Shown here one piece after another: positions 16,614 through 24,906 of a stretch of DNA of 64,000 bases; the stretch's first letter is position 1, and every line of letters starts with the position of its first letter. Origin of the DNA: Zhihengliuella alba (GTDB lineage Bacteria > Actinomycetota > Actinomycetes > Actinomycetales > Micrococcaceae). The stretch lies in NCBI RefSeq assembly GCF_039538765.1, contig NZ_BAABCJ010000006.1, forward strand, positions 192,125 to 256,124, given 5' to 3'. The position numbers were made by a program, and so were the translations under genes. The notes beneath the pieces were generated by a model. It saw only the letters and a program-made list of their open reading frames with translations. It had not been told where the DNA came from and made no database searches.

Positions 16614-16693
16614 GTGTTTCCCCTTGTACGTTCGTACGTTCTGGATCAGGACCAGTCTCGAAACTAGGCGGGACAGGTAAAGGGCCCGGCCGT

Positions 16694-16715
16694 TAAAGGT
16701 GAACGGCAGGTTAAC
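16694..16715 (-). promoter_or_regulatory. PHO box (PhoP operator) of pstSCAB
   Basis: Read on the minus strand, two 11-base direct repeats, GTTAACCTGCC and GTTCACCTTTA, match the actinobacterial PhoP consensus of GTTCACC-type units spaced by 11. A possible -10, TAGTTT (16666-16661), lies downstream. This implies induction of pst under phosphate limitation by PhoR-PhoP. Confidence 0.8.
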
Positions 16716-16789
16716 GGCGCTCGTAGCTTCGACTATTTGCGGCGAGCATCACACGAAGTGAGGCCAGCATCACATGAAAGACTGGTCCC

Positions 16790-17983
16790 ATGGAAGGGGA
16801 CGCTCCGGCACGCAGCGGCGGCACAGCTCGAAGGGCCGGCACGGGTCAGGGCGGCGCACAGACCGGCACGGCCCTGGGCCGCGCGCGCGGCTTCATGGCG
16901 AGCCGCAGCCGCGTCGGCGCCCTGCGCGTGAGGTCCTCGCTCTGGAAGATCGTCCAGATCACGTTCTGCTCGGTCGCCGCCTACTGGGTGGCGGAGCAGC
17001 TGCTCGGCCACTCCGCGCCGCTGTTCGCGGCGACGAGCGCCATGATCGCGCTCGGCTTCGGCCACGGCACCCACCTGCGGCGCACCGTCGAGGTCGCCGC
17101 CGGCTGCACGCTCGGCATTCTCATCGGGGACCTGCTGCTGGCGCTGGTGGGCACGGGCATCCTGCAGGCGGCCGCCGTCGTGGCGGTGTCCCTGATCATC
17201 GCCCGGTTCCTGGACAGCGGCACCATCTTCAGCACCCAGCTGGGCCTGCAGTCCCTGCTGGTGGTGCTCCTGCCCGCCCCGGAGGGCGGGGTGTTCACCC
17301 GCAGCATCGACGCCCTGGTGGGAGGCGTCATCGCGCTCCTCGTCGTCGTGCTCACGCCCCGCAATCCCCGGCTCGAGCCGGCCGACCGGCTGCGGGAGGT
17401 GATCGAGGACCTCGCCGGCGTCCTCCGGGAGAGCGCGACGGCGGTCCGTGGGCTCGACGCGACGGCGGCGTGGCACGCCCTGGTGCAGGCCAGGGCCACG
17501 CAGAAGAACATCGACGATCTCCCGACCATGCTGCGCGGGGCCAACGAGATCGCCACGATGGCCCCGGCCTACCGGGGCCAGCGCGCCGAGCTGCGGCGAC
17601 TCAAGCGCGTCGCCGACCAGGTGGACCTGGGCGTGCGCAGCTCTCGCGTGATCGCCCGCCGGCTGGCCAGCGCGATCACGCACGGCTCCGTCGACGAGGC
17701 CGACGCGGACGCCCTGTCCACCTATCTGGACTCGCTGGCGGACGCCATGCTGCACCTGCGCCGGTCGGTGACGGAGCCGACGACGTCCGGGCGGACGAGC
17801 GCCGAGTACCTCGCCCGGCAGGAGCTGGCCGAGTGCGCGTCCCGCCTGGACCCGGCGGAGTTCGGCGTGACGGGCCTGGAGTGCCAGTCGCTCATCATGA
17901 TGCTGCGCCCCCTGACGGTGGACCTGCTGATCGGCGCCGGCGCCGAGCGCGAGGAGGCGGTCGGCTACCTGCCGCGGCTGTGA
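16790..17983 (+). CDS. FUSC-family membrane protein
   Basis: 397 residues. Several hydrophobic segments lie between about residues 50 and 185 (e.g. VVAVSLIIARFL, LLVVVLTPR), followed by a 200-residue, mainly helical cytoplasmic region. FUSC proteins resemble AaeB/YccS aromatic-acid efflux components, but no substrate can be named. The start at 16790 has no clear ribosome binding site. Met36 (FMASRSRVGALRVR) is an alternative and would give a more usual N-terminus. It diverges from pstS and precedes radA by about 50 bases. Confidence 0.75.
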   Translation: MEGDAPARSGGTARRAGTGQGGAQTGTALGRARGFMASRSRVGALRVRSSLWKIVQITFCSVAAYWVAEQLLGHSAPLFAATSAMIALGFGHGTHLRRTVEVAAGCTLGILIGDLLLALVGTGILQAAAVVAVSLIIARFLDSGTIFSTQLGLQSLLVVLLPAPEGGVFTRSIDALVGGVIALLVVVLTPRNPRLEPADRLREVIEDLAGVLRESATAVRGLDATAAWHALVQARATQKNIDDLPTMLRGANEIATMAPAYRGQRAELRRLKRVADQVDLGVRSSRVIARRLASAITHGSVDEADADALSTYLDSLADAMLHLRRSVTEPTTSGRTSAEYLARQELAECASRLDPAEFGVTGLECQSLIMMLRPLTVDLLIGAGAEREEAVGYLPRL

Positions 17984-18035
17984 CCCTGTGGACCCAGCAC
18001 CATGCTGCGGGTGCGGGCCGATAGAGTCGGTGACC

Positions 18036-19415
18036 GTGCCAACCAAGTCGACAACGCGCAGCAAGAGCCCCGGCTACCGGTGCGCCGAATGCGGGTGGAC
18101 CACCGTCAAGTGGGCCGGCCGCTGCGGCGAGTGCCAGGCGTGGGGAACGGTCGCGGAGATCGGGCAGGTCGCCGCCCGGACCCAGGCCTCCAGCGTCAGC
18201 CAGCCCGCGCCCGTCATCACGGACGTGGACGCCAGCGCGGCCACCTACCGCCCCACCGGCGTCGGAGAGCTGGACCGCGTGCTCGGCGGCGGCCTGGTCC
18301 CGGGCGCGGTGATCCTGCTCGCGGGCGAGCCCGGCGTTGGCAAGTCCACGCTGCTGCTGGACGTCGCCGCCCGCACCGCGCGGAACGGGCAGACGGTCCT
18401 GTACGTCACGGGCGAGGAGTCGGCGGCGCAGGTGCGGCTGCGCGCGGACCGGATCGACGCCCTGGCCGAGACCCTCCACCTCACGGCGGAGACGGACCTG
18501 GGCATGGCCCTGGGGCAGGTCGAGCGGATCGCCCCGGACCTGCTGATCGTCGACTCCGTGCAGACGCTCTCCTCGGCGGAGGTCGAGGGCAGCGCCGGCG
18601 GCGTCACCCAGGTGCGCGAGGTCGCGTCCTCACTCATCAACGCCGCGAAGAAACGGAACATGACGGCCATCCTGGTGGGCCACGTGACCAAGGAGGGCTC
18701 CATCGCGGGGCCCCGGCTGCTCGAGCACCTGGTGGACGTGGTCTGCCAGTTCGACGGCGAGCGCCACTCGAGGCTGCGGCTGATGCGGGCCGCGAAGAAC
18801 CGGTACGGCCCCACGGACGAAGTCGGCTGCTTCGACCTGACCGAGACGGGCATCGAGGGACTCGCCGATCCCAGCCGCCTGTTCGTGACGCCGACGAAGG
18901 ACCCGGTCTCCGGCACGTGCATCACCGTGACCATCGAGGGCCGGCGGCCCCTGCTGGCCGAGGTGCAGGCGCTCGTGGCCCGGAGCGCCACGTCTCAGCC
19001 GCGGCGGGCGACCAGCGGCCTGGACTCCGCCCGGACCGCCATGATCCTCGCGGTGCTCGCCGCGCGCGCGAAGATGGACCTCACCGGCATGGACACGTAC
19101 GTGGCCACCGTCGGGGGCGTCCGGCTGGCCGAACCCGCCGTCGACCTGGCCACGGCCCTCGCGATCGCGAGCGCGGTGCTGGAGCGGCCGCTGCCGCCGC
19201 AGCTCGTGGCGTACGGCGAGGTGGGCCTCGCCGGGGAGGTCCGGCAAGTCCCGGAGATCACCCGGCGCATCAACGAGGCCGAGCGCCTGGGGTTCCGCTA
19301 CGCCGTCGTCCCCGCGAGCCCCAACGGGCCGGGCACGCTGCCCAACGGGTTCCGGGTGCGCGAGGTCGGCACGCTCAGCGAGGCGCTGGAGGCGGTCTTC
19401 CCGAACCTCGGGTGA
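18036..19415 (+). CDS. radA: DNA repair protein RadA
   Basis: 459 residues from the GTG at 18036. Zinc finger C16-x2-C19...C30-x2-C33, Walker A GEPGVGKST (97-105), the RadA-specific KNRYG motif (254-258), and a C-terminal Lon-like domain. RadA is a RecA-like helicase that promotes branch migration in recombinational repair. TAGAGT nine bases before the start suggests a leaderless message. GTG at 18030 or 17988 are other in-frame choices. The disA gene follows by 68 bases; in other bacteria RadA modulates DisA activity, and this pairing fits. Confidence 0.95.
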   Translation: MPTKSTTRSKSPGYRCAECGWTTVKWAGRCGECQAWGTVAEIGQVAARTQASSVSQPAPVITDVDASAATYRPTGVGELDRVLGGGLVPGAVILLAGEPGVGKSTLLLDVAARTARNGQTVLYVTGEESAAQVRLRADRIDALAETLHLTAETDLGMALGQVERIAPDLLIVDSVQTLSSAEVEGSAGGVTQVREVASSLINAAKKRNMTAILVGHVTKEGSIAGPRLLEHLVDVVCQFDGERHSRLRLMRAAKNRYGPTDEVGCFDLTETGIEGLADPSRLFVTPTKDPVSGTCITVTIEGRRPLLAEVQALVARSATSQPRRATSGLDSARTAMILAVLAARAKMDLTGMDTYVATVGGVRLAEPAVDLATALAIASAVLERPLPPQLVAYGEVGLAGEVRQVPEITRRINEAERLGFRYAVVPASPNGPGTLPNGFRVREVGTLSEALEAVFPNLG

Positions 19416-19483
19416 CGCGGGCGCGTCCACGGCCGGGACTCCCGCCTAGAATCGAGGGCAAGGACCGGCCGGAGGGGTTTGCC

Positions 19484-20560
19484 ATGACCAAGAGCACGCA
19501 CGACGCGCTGCGCAGCACGCTCGCGCGCATCGCGCCGGGGACCCAGCTGCGCGACGGCCTCGAGCGCATCCTGCGCGGGCGCACCGGAGCCCTGATCGTC
19601 CTGGGCTACGACAAGACGGTGGACGGCATCTGCTCCGGCGGCTTCGACATCGGCATCGAGTTCTCCCCCACGCGCCTGCGCGAGCTGGCCAAGATGGACG
19701 GGGCGATCGTCTGCGACCGCAACGCGTCCACGATCATCCGCGCCGCCGTCCAGCTCGTGCCGGACCACCGGATCCCGACGCAGGAGTCCGGGACGCGGCA
19801 CCGCACGGCCGAGCGCGTCGCCATCCAGACCGGCGTGCCGGTCATCTCGGTCTCGCAGTCCATGCAGATCATCGCGATCTACGTGGACGGCGTCCGGCAC
19901 GTCCTCGAGGGCTCCGAGCCGATCCTCGCCCGGGCCAACCAGGCCCTGCAGACCCTGGAGCGCTACCGCGACCGGCTGGACCAGGTCACCCGCTCGCTGT
20001 CCGCCCTCGAGATCGAGGCGCTGGTCACCGTGCGGGACGTCGCCCTGGTCCTGCAGCGCCAGGAGATGGTCCGGCGGATCGCCGAGGAGATCTCCCAGTA
20101 CGTCCTGGAACTCGGCGTCGACGGCCGCCTGCTCTCCCTGCAGCTGGACGAGCTCAACAGCGGCCTCGGGCCCGGCAGCGACATGCTCCTGCGCGACTAC
20201 TCCCGCGAGAGCGTCGACCACGCCGACGTCGACGAGGCGCTGGCCCGGCTCCGCTCGTTCTCCTCGGCCGAGATCATCGATCTGACGCGCATCGCGACCG
20301 TGTTCGGCTACGGGACCACCGCCGACAACCTCGACACTCCCCTGCGGCCCAAGGGCTACCGCCTGCTGGCGGGCATCAAGGCGCTCCCCCGCTCCGTGGC
20401 CGCCCGGCTGGCCGAGAACTTCGATGACCTGCAGCAGCTGATGGCGGCCAACATCTCCGACCTCATGTCGGTGGAGGGCATCGGCGAGCAGCGGGCCAAG
20501 AAGGTCCGCGAGGACCTCTCCCGGGTCGCCGAGACCAGTCTGCTCGAGCGCTTCTCCTAG
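19484..20560 (+). CDS. disA: DNA integrity scanning protein, diadenylate cyclase
   Basis: 358 residues. The DAC domain has DGA at 72-74 and GTRHRTAERVA from 103, the ATP-binding and catalytic motifs for making cyclic di-AMP. A helical spine follows, then a C-terminal helix-hairpin-helix DNA-binding domain (VEGIGEQRAKKVREDLSR). It scans DNA for branched structures and lowers c-di-AMP output when paused on them. GGAGGGG precedes the ATG by 7 bases. It is convergent with a secreted-protein gene 36 bases away. Confidence 0.97.
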   Translation: MTKSTHDALRSTLARIAPGTQLRDGLERILRGRTGALIVLGYDKTVDGICSGGFDIGIEFSPTRLRELAKMDGAIVCDRNASTIIRAAVQLVPDHRIPTQESGTRHRTAERVAIQTGVPVISVSQSMQIIAIYVDGVRHVLEGSEPILARANQALQTLERYRDRLDQVTRSLSALEIEALVTVRDVALVLQRQEMVRRIAEEISQYVLELGVDGRLLSLQLDELNSGLGPGSDMLLRDYSRESVDHADVDEALARLRSFSSAEIIDLTRIATVFGYGTTADNLDTPLRPKGYRLLAGIKALPRSVAARLAENFDDLQQLMAANISDLMSVEGIGEQRAKKVREDLSRVAETSLLERFS

Positions 20561-20596
20561 CGGGCCCGGCCCGCACCGGCCGACGCGCCCGAGCGG

Positions 20597-21238
20597 CTAC
20601 TGGAGCTGGAAGACGGCGCCCTTGCTCTCGCGGTCGCCCAGCTTGGCGGTGAACCCGTACGTCCCGGGGCGCGGATTGGAGCTCACCGGCTCGCAGCCGG
20701 GCGCGCTGCGCACGCGCTCCCACGTGAAGCGGGCCGTCTCGGCCTGCCCGGGCTCCATGGTGATCCGCAGGTCGGAGGCCTCCGCCAGGCAGTCCTTGGT
20801 GGAGAAGATCCGGTCGTCGCCGCTCATCACCAGGAACTCCTGCTCGCCCGTGCCGACGTTCACGTCGCAGGGCGCCTCGCCGGTGTTCTCGATGGTCATG
20901 ATCAACACCGGATTGGCGTCCGGGCCGTAGGAGGCGGCGTCGGTGGAGGATCTCACCACCACGTCGTCCGGCTGACAGTCCCCCGCTGCGCCGGACACGG
21001 TGCCGTCGCTGGGGCCCGGGGCCCCCGATGCGCTGGGATCGGCGGGGGCCGACGCCCCGGCCTCGCCTCCGGCCTGGGCGGTCGGCCCGGCGTCGTTCCC
21101 GCGGACCATGCCGACCACGGCGCTGACACCCCAGACGAGGAGCGCGAGCACCACCAGCAGGGCCACGAGCGCTACGAGCCGGCGGCGCCGGTACACGGCG
21201 GGGCTGGGCCGGCGCGGCGACGGTGCGGAGGAGGACAT
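20597..21238 (-). CDS. Membrane-anchored secreted protein of unknown function
   Basis: 213 residues. A basic N-terminus and one membrane segment (about 21-46) precede a Gly/Ala/Ser/Pro linker and an extracellular beta-rich domain of about 125 residues. The domain has four cysteines (GDCQ, APCD, KDCL, GCEP), likely two disulfides. It resembles small secreted domains often found beside disA in actinobacteria. I cannot assign a function. It is divergent from mutY with 78 bases between the starts. Confidence 0.75.
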   Translation of the reverse strand: MSSSAPSPRRPSPAVYRRRRLVALVALLVVLALLVWGVSAVVGMVRGNDAGPTAQAGGEAGASAPADPSASGAPGPSDGTVSGAAGDCQPDDVVVRSSTDAASYGPDANPVLIMTIENTGEAPCDVNVGTGEQEFLVMSGDDRIFSTKDCLAEASDLRITMEPGQAETARFTWERVRSAPGCEPVSSNPRPGTYGFTAKLGDRESKGAVFQLQ

Positions 21239-21304
21239 GCGCCCAGCTTAACGCCCACCCGGGCGCGCACCCGGGAGGCGCACGCAGCGCTGGCCGGGCT
21301 CCCT

Positions 21305-21319
21305 TAAAGTGGTCTGGTG
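21305..21319 (+). promoter_or_regulatory. -10 element and leaderless start of mutY
   Basis: TAAAGT (21305-21310) lies six bases before the GTG start, so the transcript would begin at or next to the start codon. No ribosome binding site is present. Confidence 0.55.
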
Positions 21320-22258
21320 CCCCGCCCACCAGCCGTCGCCGACCCCGCCCGCCTGCCCGCCGATCTGCCGCGCGTCCACGCCGGGATCGCCGCGTGGTTC
21401 GCCGTCCACGGGCGCGACCTGCCGTGGCGCCGCCCCGACGCCGGGCCGTGGGGCGTGATGGTGAGCGAGTACATGCTCCAGCAGACGCCGGTGGTGCGCG
21501 TCCTGCCGGTGTGGCTCGAGTGGATGGAGCGCTGGCCGACGCCGGCGGACCTCGCCGCCGAGCCGTCCGGGGAGGCCCTGCGGGCCTGGGGCCGGCTCGG
21601 CTACCCGCGCCGGGCGCTCCGCCTGCACGCCGCGGCCCGGCGGATCGTCGAGGACCACGACGGCGCGGTGCCGGAGCGGTACGAGGACCTCCTGGCGCTC
21701 CCGGGTGTCGGCGCCTACACGGCGGCCGCGATCTCCTGCTTCGCGTTCGGCCGCCCGGAGACCGTGGTGGACACGAACATCCGCCGCGTCCACGCGCGGC
21801 TCTTCACCGGCAACGCACTGCCGGAGCCCGCCTACACGGCCGCCGAGGCCCGCCTCGCCGAGGCGCTGATGCCGGACACGGAGCACGACGGCGGCGCCCT
21901 CGCCAACGCCTGGAACGCCGGCGTCATGGAGCTCGGCGCACTGGTGTGCACGGCGCGGGCGCCCCGGTGCGACGACTGCCCCGTGCGGGACGCGTGCGCC
22001 TGGCTGCGCGCCGGGCAGCCGGCCCCGCACTACACGCCCCGGGGGCAGCCGTGGGCGGGCACGGACCGCCAGGTCCGCGGCGCGTTCATGGCGGCGCTCC
22101 GGGACGCGGACGCCCCGGTGGGGCGGGAGGAGCTGCTGCGTGCCGACGTCGTGCTCGCCACCGGTGCGCCGGCCGACCAGCTGGAGCGCTGCCTCGCCTC
22201 GCTCCTGGCGGACGGCCTCGCCCACGAGGGCCGGCACGGGGTCGCGCTCCCCCACTGA
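21317..22258 (+). CDS. mutY: A/G-specific adenine glycosylase
   Basis: 313 residues. It has the helix-hairpin-helix LPGVGAYTAAAI, the catalytic Asp in VVDTNIRRV, and the [4Fe-4S] loop C-x6-C-x2-C-x5-C (CTARAPRCDDCPVRDAC). It removes adenine mispaired with 8-oxoguanine. It is shorter than the E. coli enzyme, and the C-terminal 8-oxoG-recognition domain appears reduced to about 85 residues, as in many actinobacterial MutY proteins. The GTG start follows a -10-like TAAAGT by six bases. Confidence 0.93.
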   Translation: MPRPPAVADPARLPADLPRVHAGIAAWFAVHGRDLPWRRPDAGPWGVMVSEYMLQQTPVVRVLPVWLEWMERWPTPADLAAEPSGEALRAWGRLGYPRRALRLHAAARRIVEDHDGAVPERYEDLLALPGVGAYTAAAISCFAFGRPETVVDTNIRRVHARLFTGNALPEPAYTAAEARLAEALMPDTEHDGGALANAWNAGVMELGALVCTARAPRCDDCPVRDACAWLRAGQPAPHYTPRGQPWAGTDRQVRGAFMAALRDADAPVGREELLRADVVLATGAPADQLERCLASLLADGLAHEGRHGVALPH

Positions 22259-22355
22259 GGCGCTCCCGCCGAGTGGGCCGCACCGAGAAGAGCCCGCCCC
22301 GGCCCGGGCCCCGCGGCGCGTAACAAACGGCCCGGCACGGCGAGCGCTGGCGCAG

Positions 22356-22372
22356 GCACCCGGACCGGGTGC
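22356..22372. promoter_or_regulatory. Palindrome upstream of the permease gene
   Basis: GCACCCGG-A-CCGGGTGC is a perfect 17-base palindrome about 70 bases before the permease start, in the 183-base mutY-permease gap. It may be an operator. The Lrp protein encoded downstream is a candidate, without direct evidence. A GC-rich hairpin at about 22300-22320 may terminate mutY. Confidence 0.4.
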
Positions 22373-22441
22373 AAGAATCTCCCTCCGGCAGGACGGCCGC
22401 CGACGACGGCGGCGGCACGCGCAGAAAGGGACGCTCGCGAC

Positions 22442-23887
22442 ATGAGCAGCACGCAGGACAGGACTCTCTCCAAGTCCCTCGGGAACATCGACGCGCTGGC
22501 CCTCGGCTTCGGCGCCATGATCGGCTTCGGCTGGGTGGTGCTCACGGGCGGCTGGCTGGAGAGCGCCGGAACGCTCGGCGCGGCCCTCGCCATGGCGGTG
22601 GGCGGCGGCATCATGGCCGTCGTGGGGCTGACCTACGCGGAGCTCACCGGCTCCATGCCCAAGGCCGGCGGCGAGCACAACTTCATCCTCCGCGCGCTCG
22701 GCCCGCGCCCGTCCTTCCTCGGCTCCTGGGCCATCACCGGCGGCTACGTCACCATCGTGGCGTTCGAGGCCGTCGCGCTGCCCCGCACGGTGGAGTACAT
22801 CGTGCCGGGGATGAGCCGGGTCCCCCTGTGGACGGTGGCGGGCTTCGAGGTGAACCTGACCTGGGCCCTGGTGGGCGTCGCCGCCGCGATCCTGCTGACG
22901 TGGATCAACATCCGCGGCGTCAAGCAGGCCGGCGTGGTCCAGACGTTCACCGTCCTGTTCCTGCTGGCCATCGGCGCGCTGCTGCTCCTGGGCTCCTTCA
23001 CCGGCGGCGAGGCGCAGAACATGCAGCCGCTGTTCACCGGCGGCATGGCCGGCTTCTTCGCGGTGCTCGTGGCCGTGCCGTTCCTCTTCATCGGCTTCGA
23101 CGTCATCCCGCAGTCCGCCGAGGAGGTCAACATCCCCGCCCGGAAGATCGGCTCGCTGGTGGTCCTGGCCGTGGTGCTGGCCACCGCCTGGTACGTCATG
23201 GTGGTCCTGACGACGTCGACCGCGATGCCCGCCGGCGAGCTCGCCGCGGCCGACATCGCGACCGCCGACGGCTTCGGCGCCCTGTTCGGGTCCGAGCTGA
23301 TGTCCAAGGTCCTCATCGCCGGCGGCATCGCCGGCATCCTCACGTCCTGGAACTCGCTGCTGCTCGGGGCCTCCCGCCTGATCTACTCGCTGGCGCGCAG
23401 CGGCATGCTGCCGGAGTGGTTCGCCGATCTGCACCCGAAGTACCGCACCCCGCACAAGGCGCTGATGTTCATCGGCGGCATCTCGATGATCGCCCCGTTC
23501 TTCGGCGCCGAGATGCTCGGCTGGCTGGTGGACTCCGGCGCGCCGAGCATCATCGTGGCCTACTTCCTGGTCTCCGTGACGTTCCTGGTGCTGCGCCGCC
23601 GCGAGCCGGCCATGGACCGCCCGCTGCGCGTCGGCGGCGCGGGCCGCGGCGGCGAGCTCATCGGCTGGGCCTCGGTGATCCTGACCGCCGCCCTCTTCAG
23701 CCTCTACATGCCGGGCATGCCGGCGTCGCTGAGCTGGGAGCCCTGGCTGATCTTCGCCGCGTGGTGGGCCCTCGGCGCCGTGTTCTTCTTCCGCGTCCCA
23801 GCCGGAATCCCCGCCGGCGAGGACGCGGAGGCGAAGGTGCTCGCCGCCGTCCGGGCCCGCTCGGGAGCCGGCGCGGCCGCTCGCTGA
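22442..23887 (+). CDS. APC-superfamily amino-acid permease
   Basis: 481 residues with about 12 hydrophobic segments. The first carries the family motif GFGAMIGFGWVVLTG and a later one the consensus EFxxxxP-like segment (GFDVIPQSAEEVNIPARKIGS). It should import an amino acid or related amine by proton coupling; the substrate is not visible. It lies 59 bases upstream of an Lrp-type regulator on the same strand, which suggests substrate-responsive control. The rest of the cluster (amidase, M20 hydrolase) could process related compounds. Confidence 0.85.
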   Translation: MSSTQDRTLSKSLGNIDALALGFGAMIGFGWVVLTGGWLESAGTLGAALAMAVGGGIMAVVGLTYAELTGSMPKAGGEHNFILRALGPRPSFLGSWAITGGYVTIVAFEAVALPRTVEYIVPGMSRVPLWTVAGFEVNLTWALVGVAAAILLTWINIRGVKQAGVVQTFTVLFLLAIGALLLLGSFTGGEAQNMQPLFTGGMAGFFAVLVAVPFLFIGFDVIPQSAEEVNIPARKIGSLVVLAVVLATAWYVMVVLTTSTAMPAGELAAADIATADGFGALFGSELMSKVLIAGGIAGILTSWNSLLLGASRLIYSLARSGMLPEWFADLHPKYRTPHKALMFIGGISMIAPFFGAEMLGWLVDSGAPSIIVAYFLVSVTFLVLRRREPAMDRPLRVGGAGRGGELIGWASVILTAALFSLYMPGMPASLSWEPWLIFAAWWALGAVFFFRVPAGIPAGEDAEAKVLAAVRARSGAGAAAR

Positions 23888-23946
23888 CCCGCCGCCGGCG
23901 GACGCCGACCCGCTAGGCTTCCCCCAGCAGCGTGGAAGGGAACCGC

Positions 23947-24906
23947 ATGGACGCTCTCGACGAGCTGGAGCGCCGCATCGTCGCGGCGCTCCAGATCAAT
24001 CCGCGCGCCTCGTGGCGGACGGTCGCGGCGGCCCTCGGCGAGCACGAGCGCTCGGTCGCGCGGCGCGGGGCCGAGCTGCTCGACGGCGGGCGGGTCGCCG
24101 CCGTCGGGATCCGGGCCCGGGAGGCCTCCCTCCTGGTCCGGGCCCGGTGCGTGCCCGGCTCGGCGCCGGTGACGGCGGAGTCCCTGGCGAACCGGGCGGA
24201 CTCGAGCTTCTCCTACATGGTCACCGGCTCGACCGACGTGGTCGCGGAGATCCTGACGACGCGCGGCCAGCTGGCCCATCTGCTCAGCGTGGAGCTGGCG
24301 ACGACGCCGGGGGTCGCCCGCGCGGAGACGCTGCCGGTTCTGAAGTACTTCCGCACCATCCGCTCGTGGCGGGTCGGCGCCCTGACCCCGCACGAGAGCG
24401 AGGCGATGGGCGAGGGCCGGCGGCCGGAGGCCAACGACCGGCCGACCGACCGGCCGCTGTCGGCGCAGGACCAGGACATCGTGGGCTGCCTGATCTCCAA
24501 TGCGCGGATGAGCTTCGAGGAGATCGCCCGCCGATCCGGGGTCTCCGAGACCACGGCGCGGCGCCGGGTCGACTGGCTGCTCGCCAACGACGTGGTGCAG
24601 CTGCGCGTGCTCGTCGAGCCGGCCGCCGTCGGCCTCCCACTGGAGGCCCTGGTCTGGCTGCGCGTCGCCCCGGACCGGCTGGAGCGGATCGGCCAGTCCC
24701 TGCGCCGGGACCCCCGGGTCCGCTACGCCGCCGCCCTCGCCGGCAGCAGCCAGCTCGTGGTGGACGTGACCCTGGCGACCAGCGAGGACCTCTACCGCTT
24801 CGTCACCGAGTCGGAGTGGTCCTCCGGCGTCGAGTCATTCGACATCAGCATGGTGGTGCGGGCCCGCAAGCGCGGGGGCCGTCTCAACGATCCGTCCGTG
24901 GTCTGA
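23947..24906 (+). CDS. Lrp/AsnC-family transcriptional regulator with two HTH units
   Basis: 319 residues. One AsnC-type HTH is at the N-terminus (DELERRIVAALQINPRASWRTVAAAL) and a second near residue 180 (DQDIVGCLISNARMSFEEIARRSGVSETTARRR). Each is followed by a RAM-like ligand domain, so it is the long double-repeat form. The ATG at 23947 has GGAAGGG upstream; a GTG 15 bases earlier is less likely. Its 3' end overlaps the convergent amidase gene by 72 bases, which ties their expression together. It probably responds to an amino acid moved or made by its neighbours. Confidence 0.87.
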   Translation: MDALDELERRIVAALQINPRASWRTVAAALGEHERSVARRGAELLDGGRVAAVGIRAREASLLVRARCVPGSAPVTAESLANRADSSFSYMVTGSTDVVAEILTTRGQLAHLLSVELATTPGVARAETLPVLKYFRTIRSWRVGALTPHESEAMGEGRRPEANDRPTDRPLSAQDQDIVGCLISNARMSFEEIARRSGVSETTARRRVDWLLANDVVQLRVLVEPAAVGLPLEALVWLRVAPDRLERIGQSLRRDPRVRYAAALAGSSQLVVDVTLATSEDLYRFVTESEWSSGVESFDISMVVRARKRGGRLNDPSVV

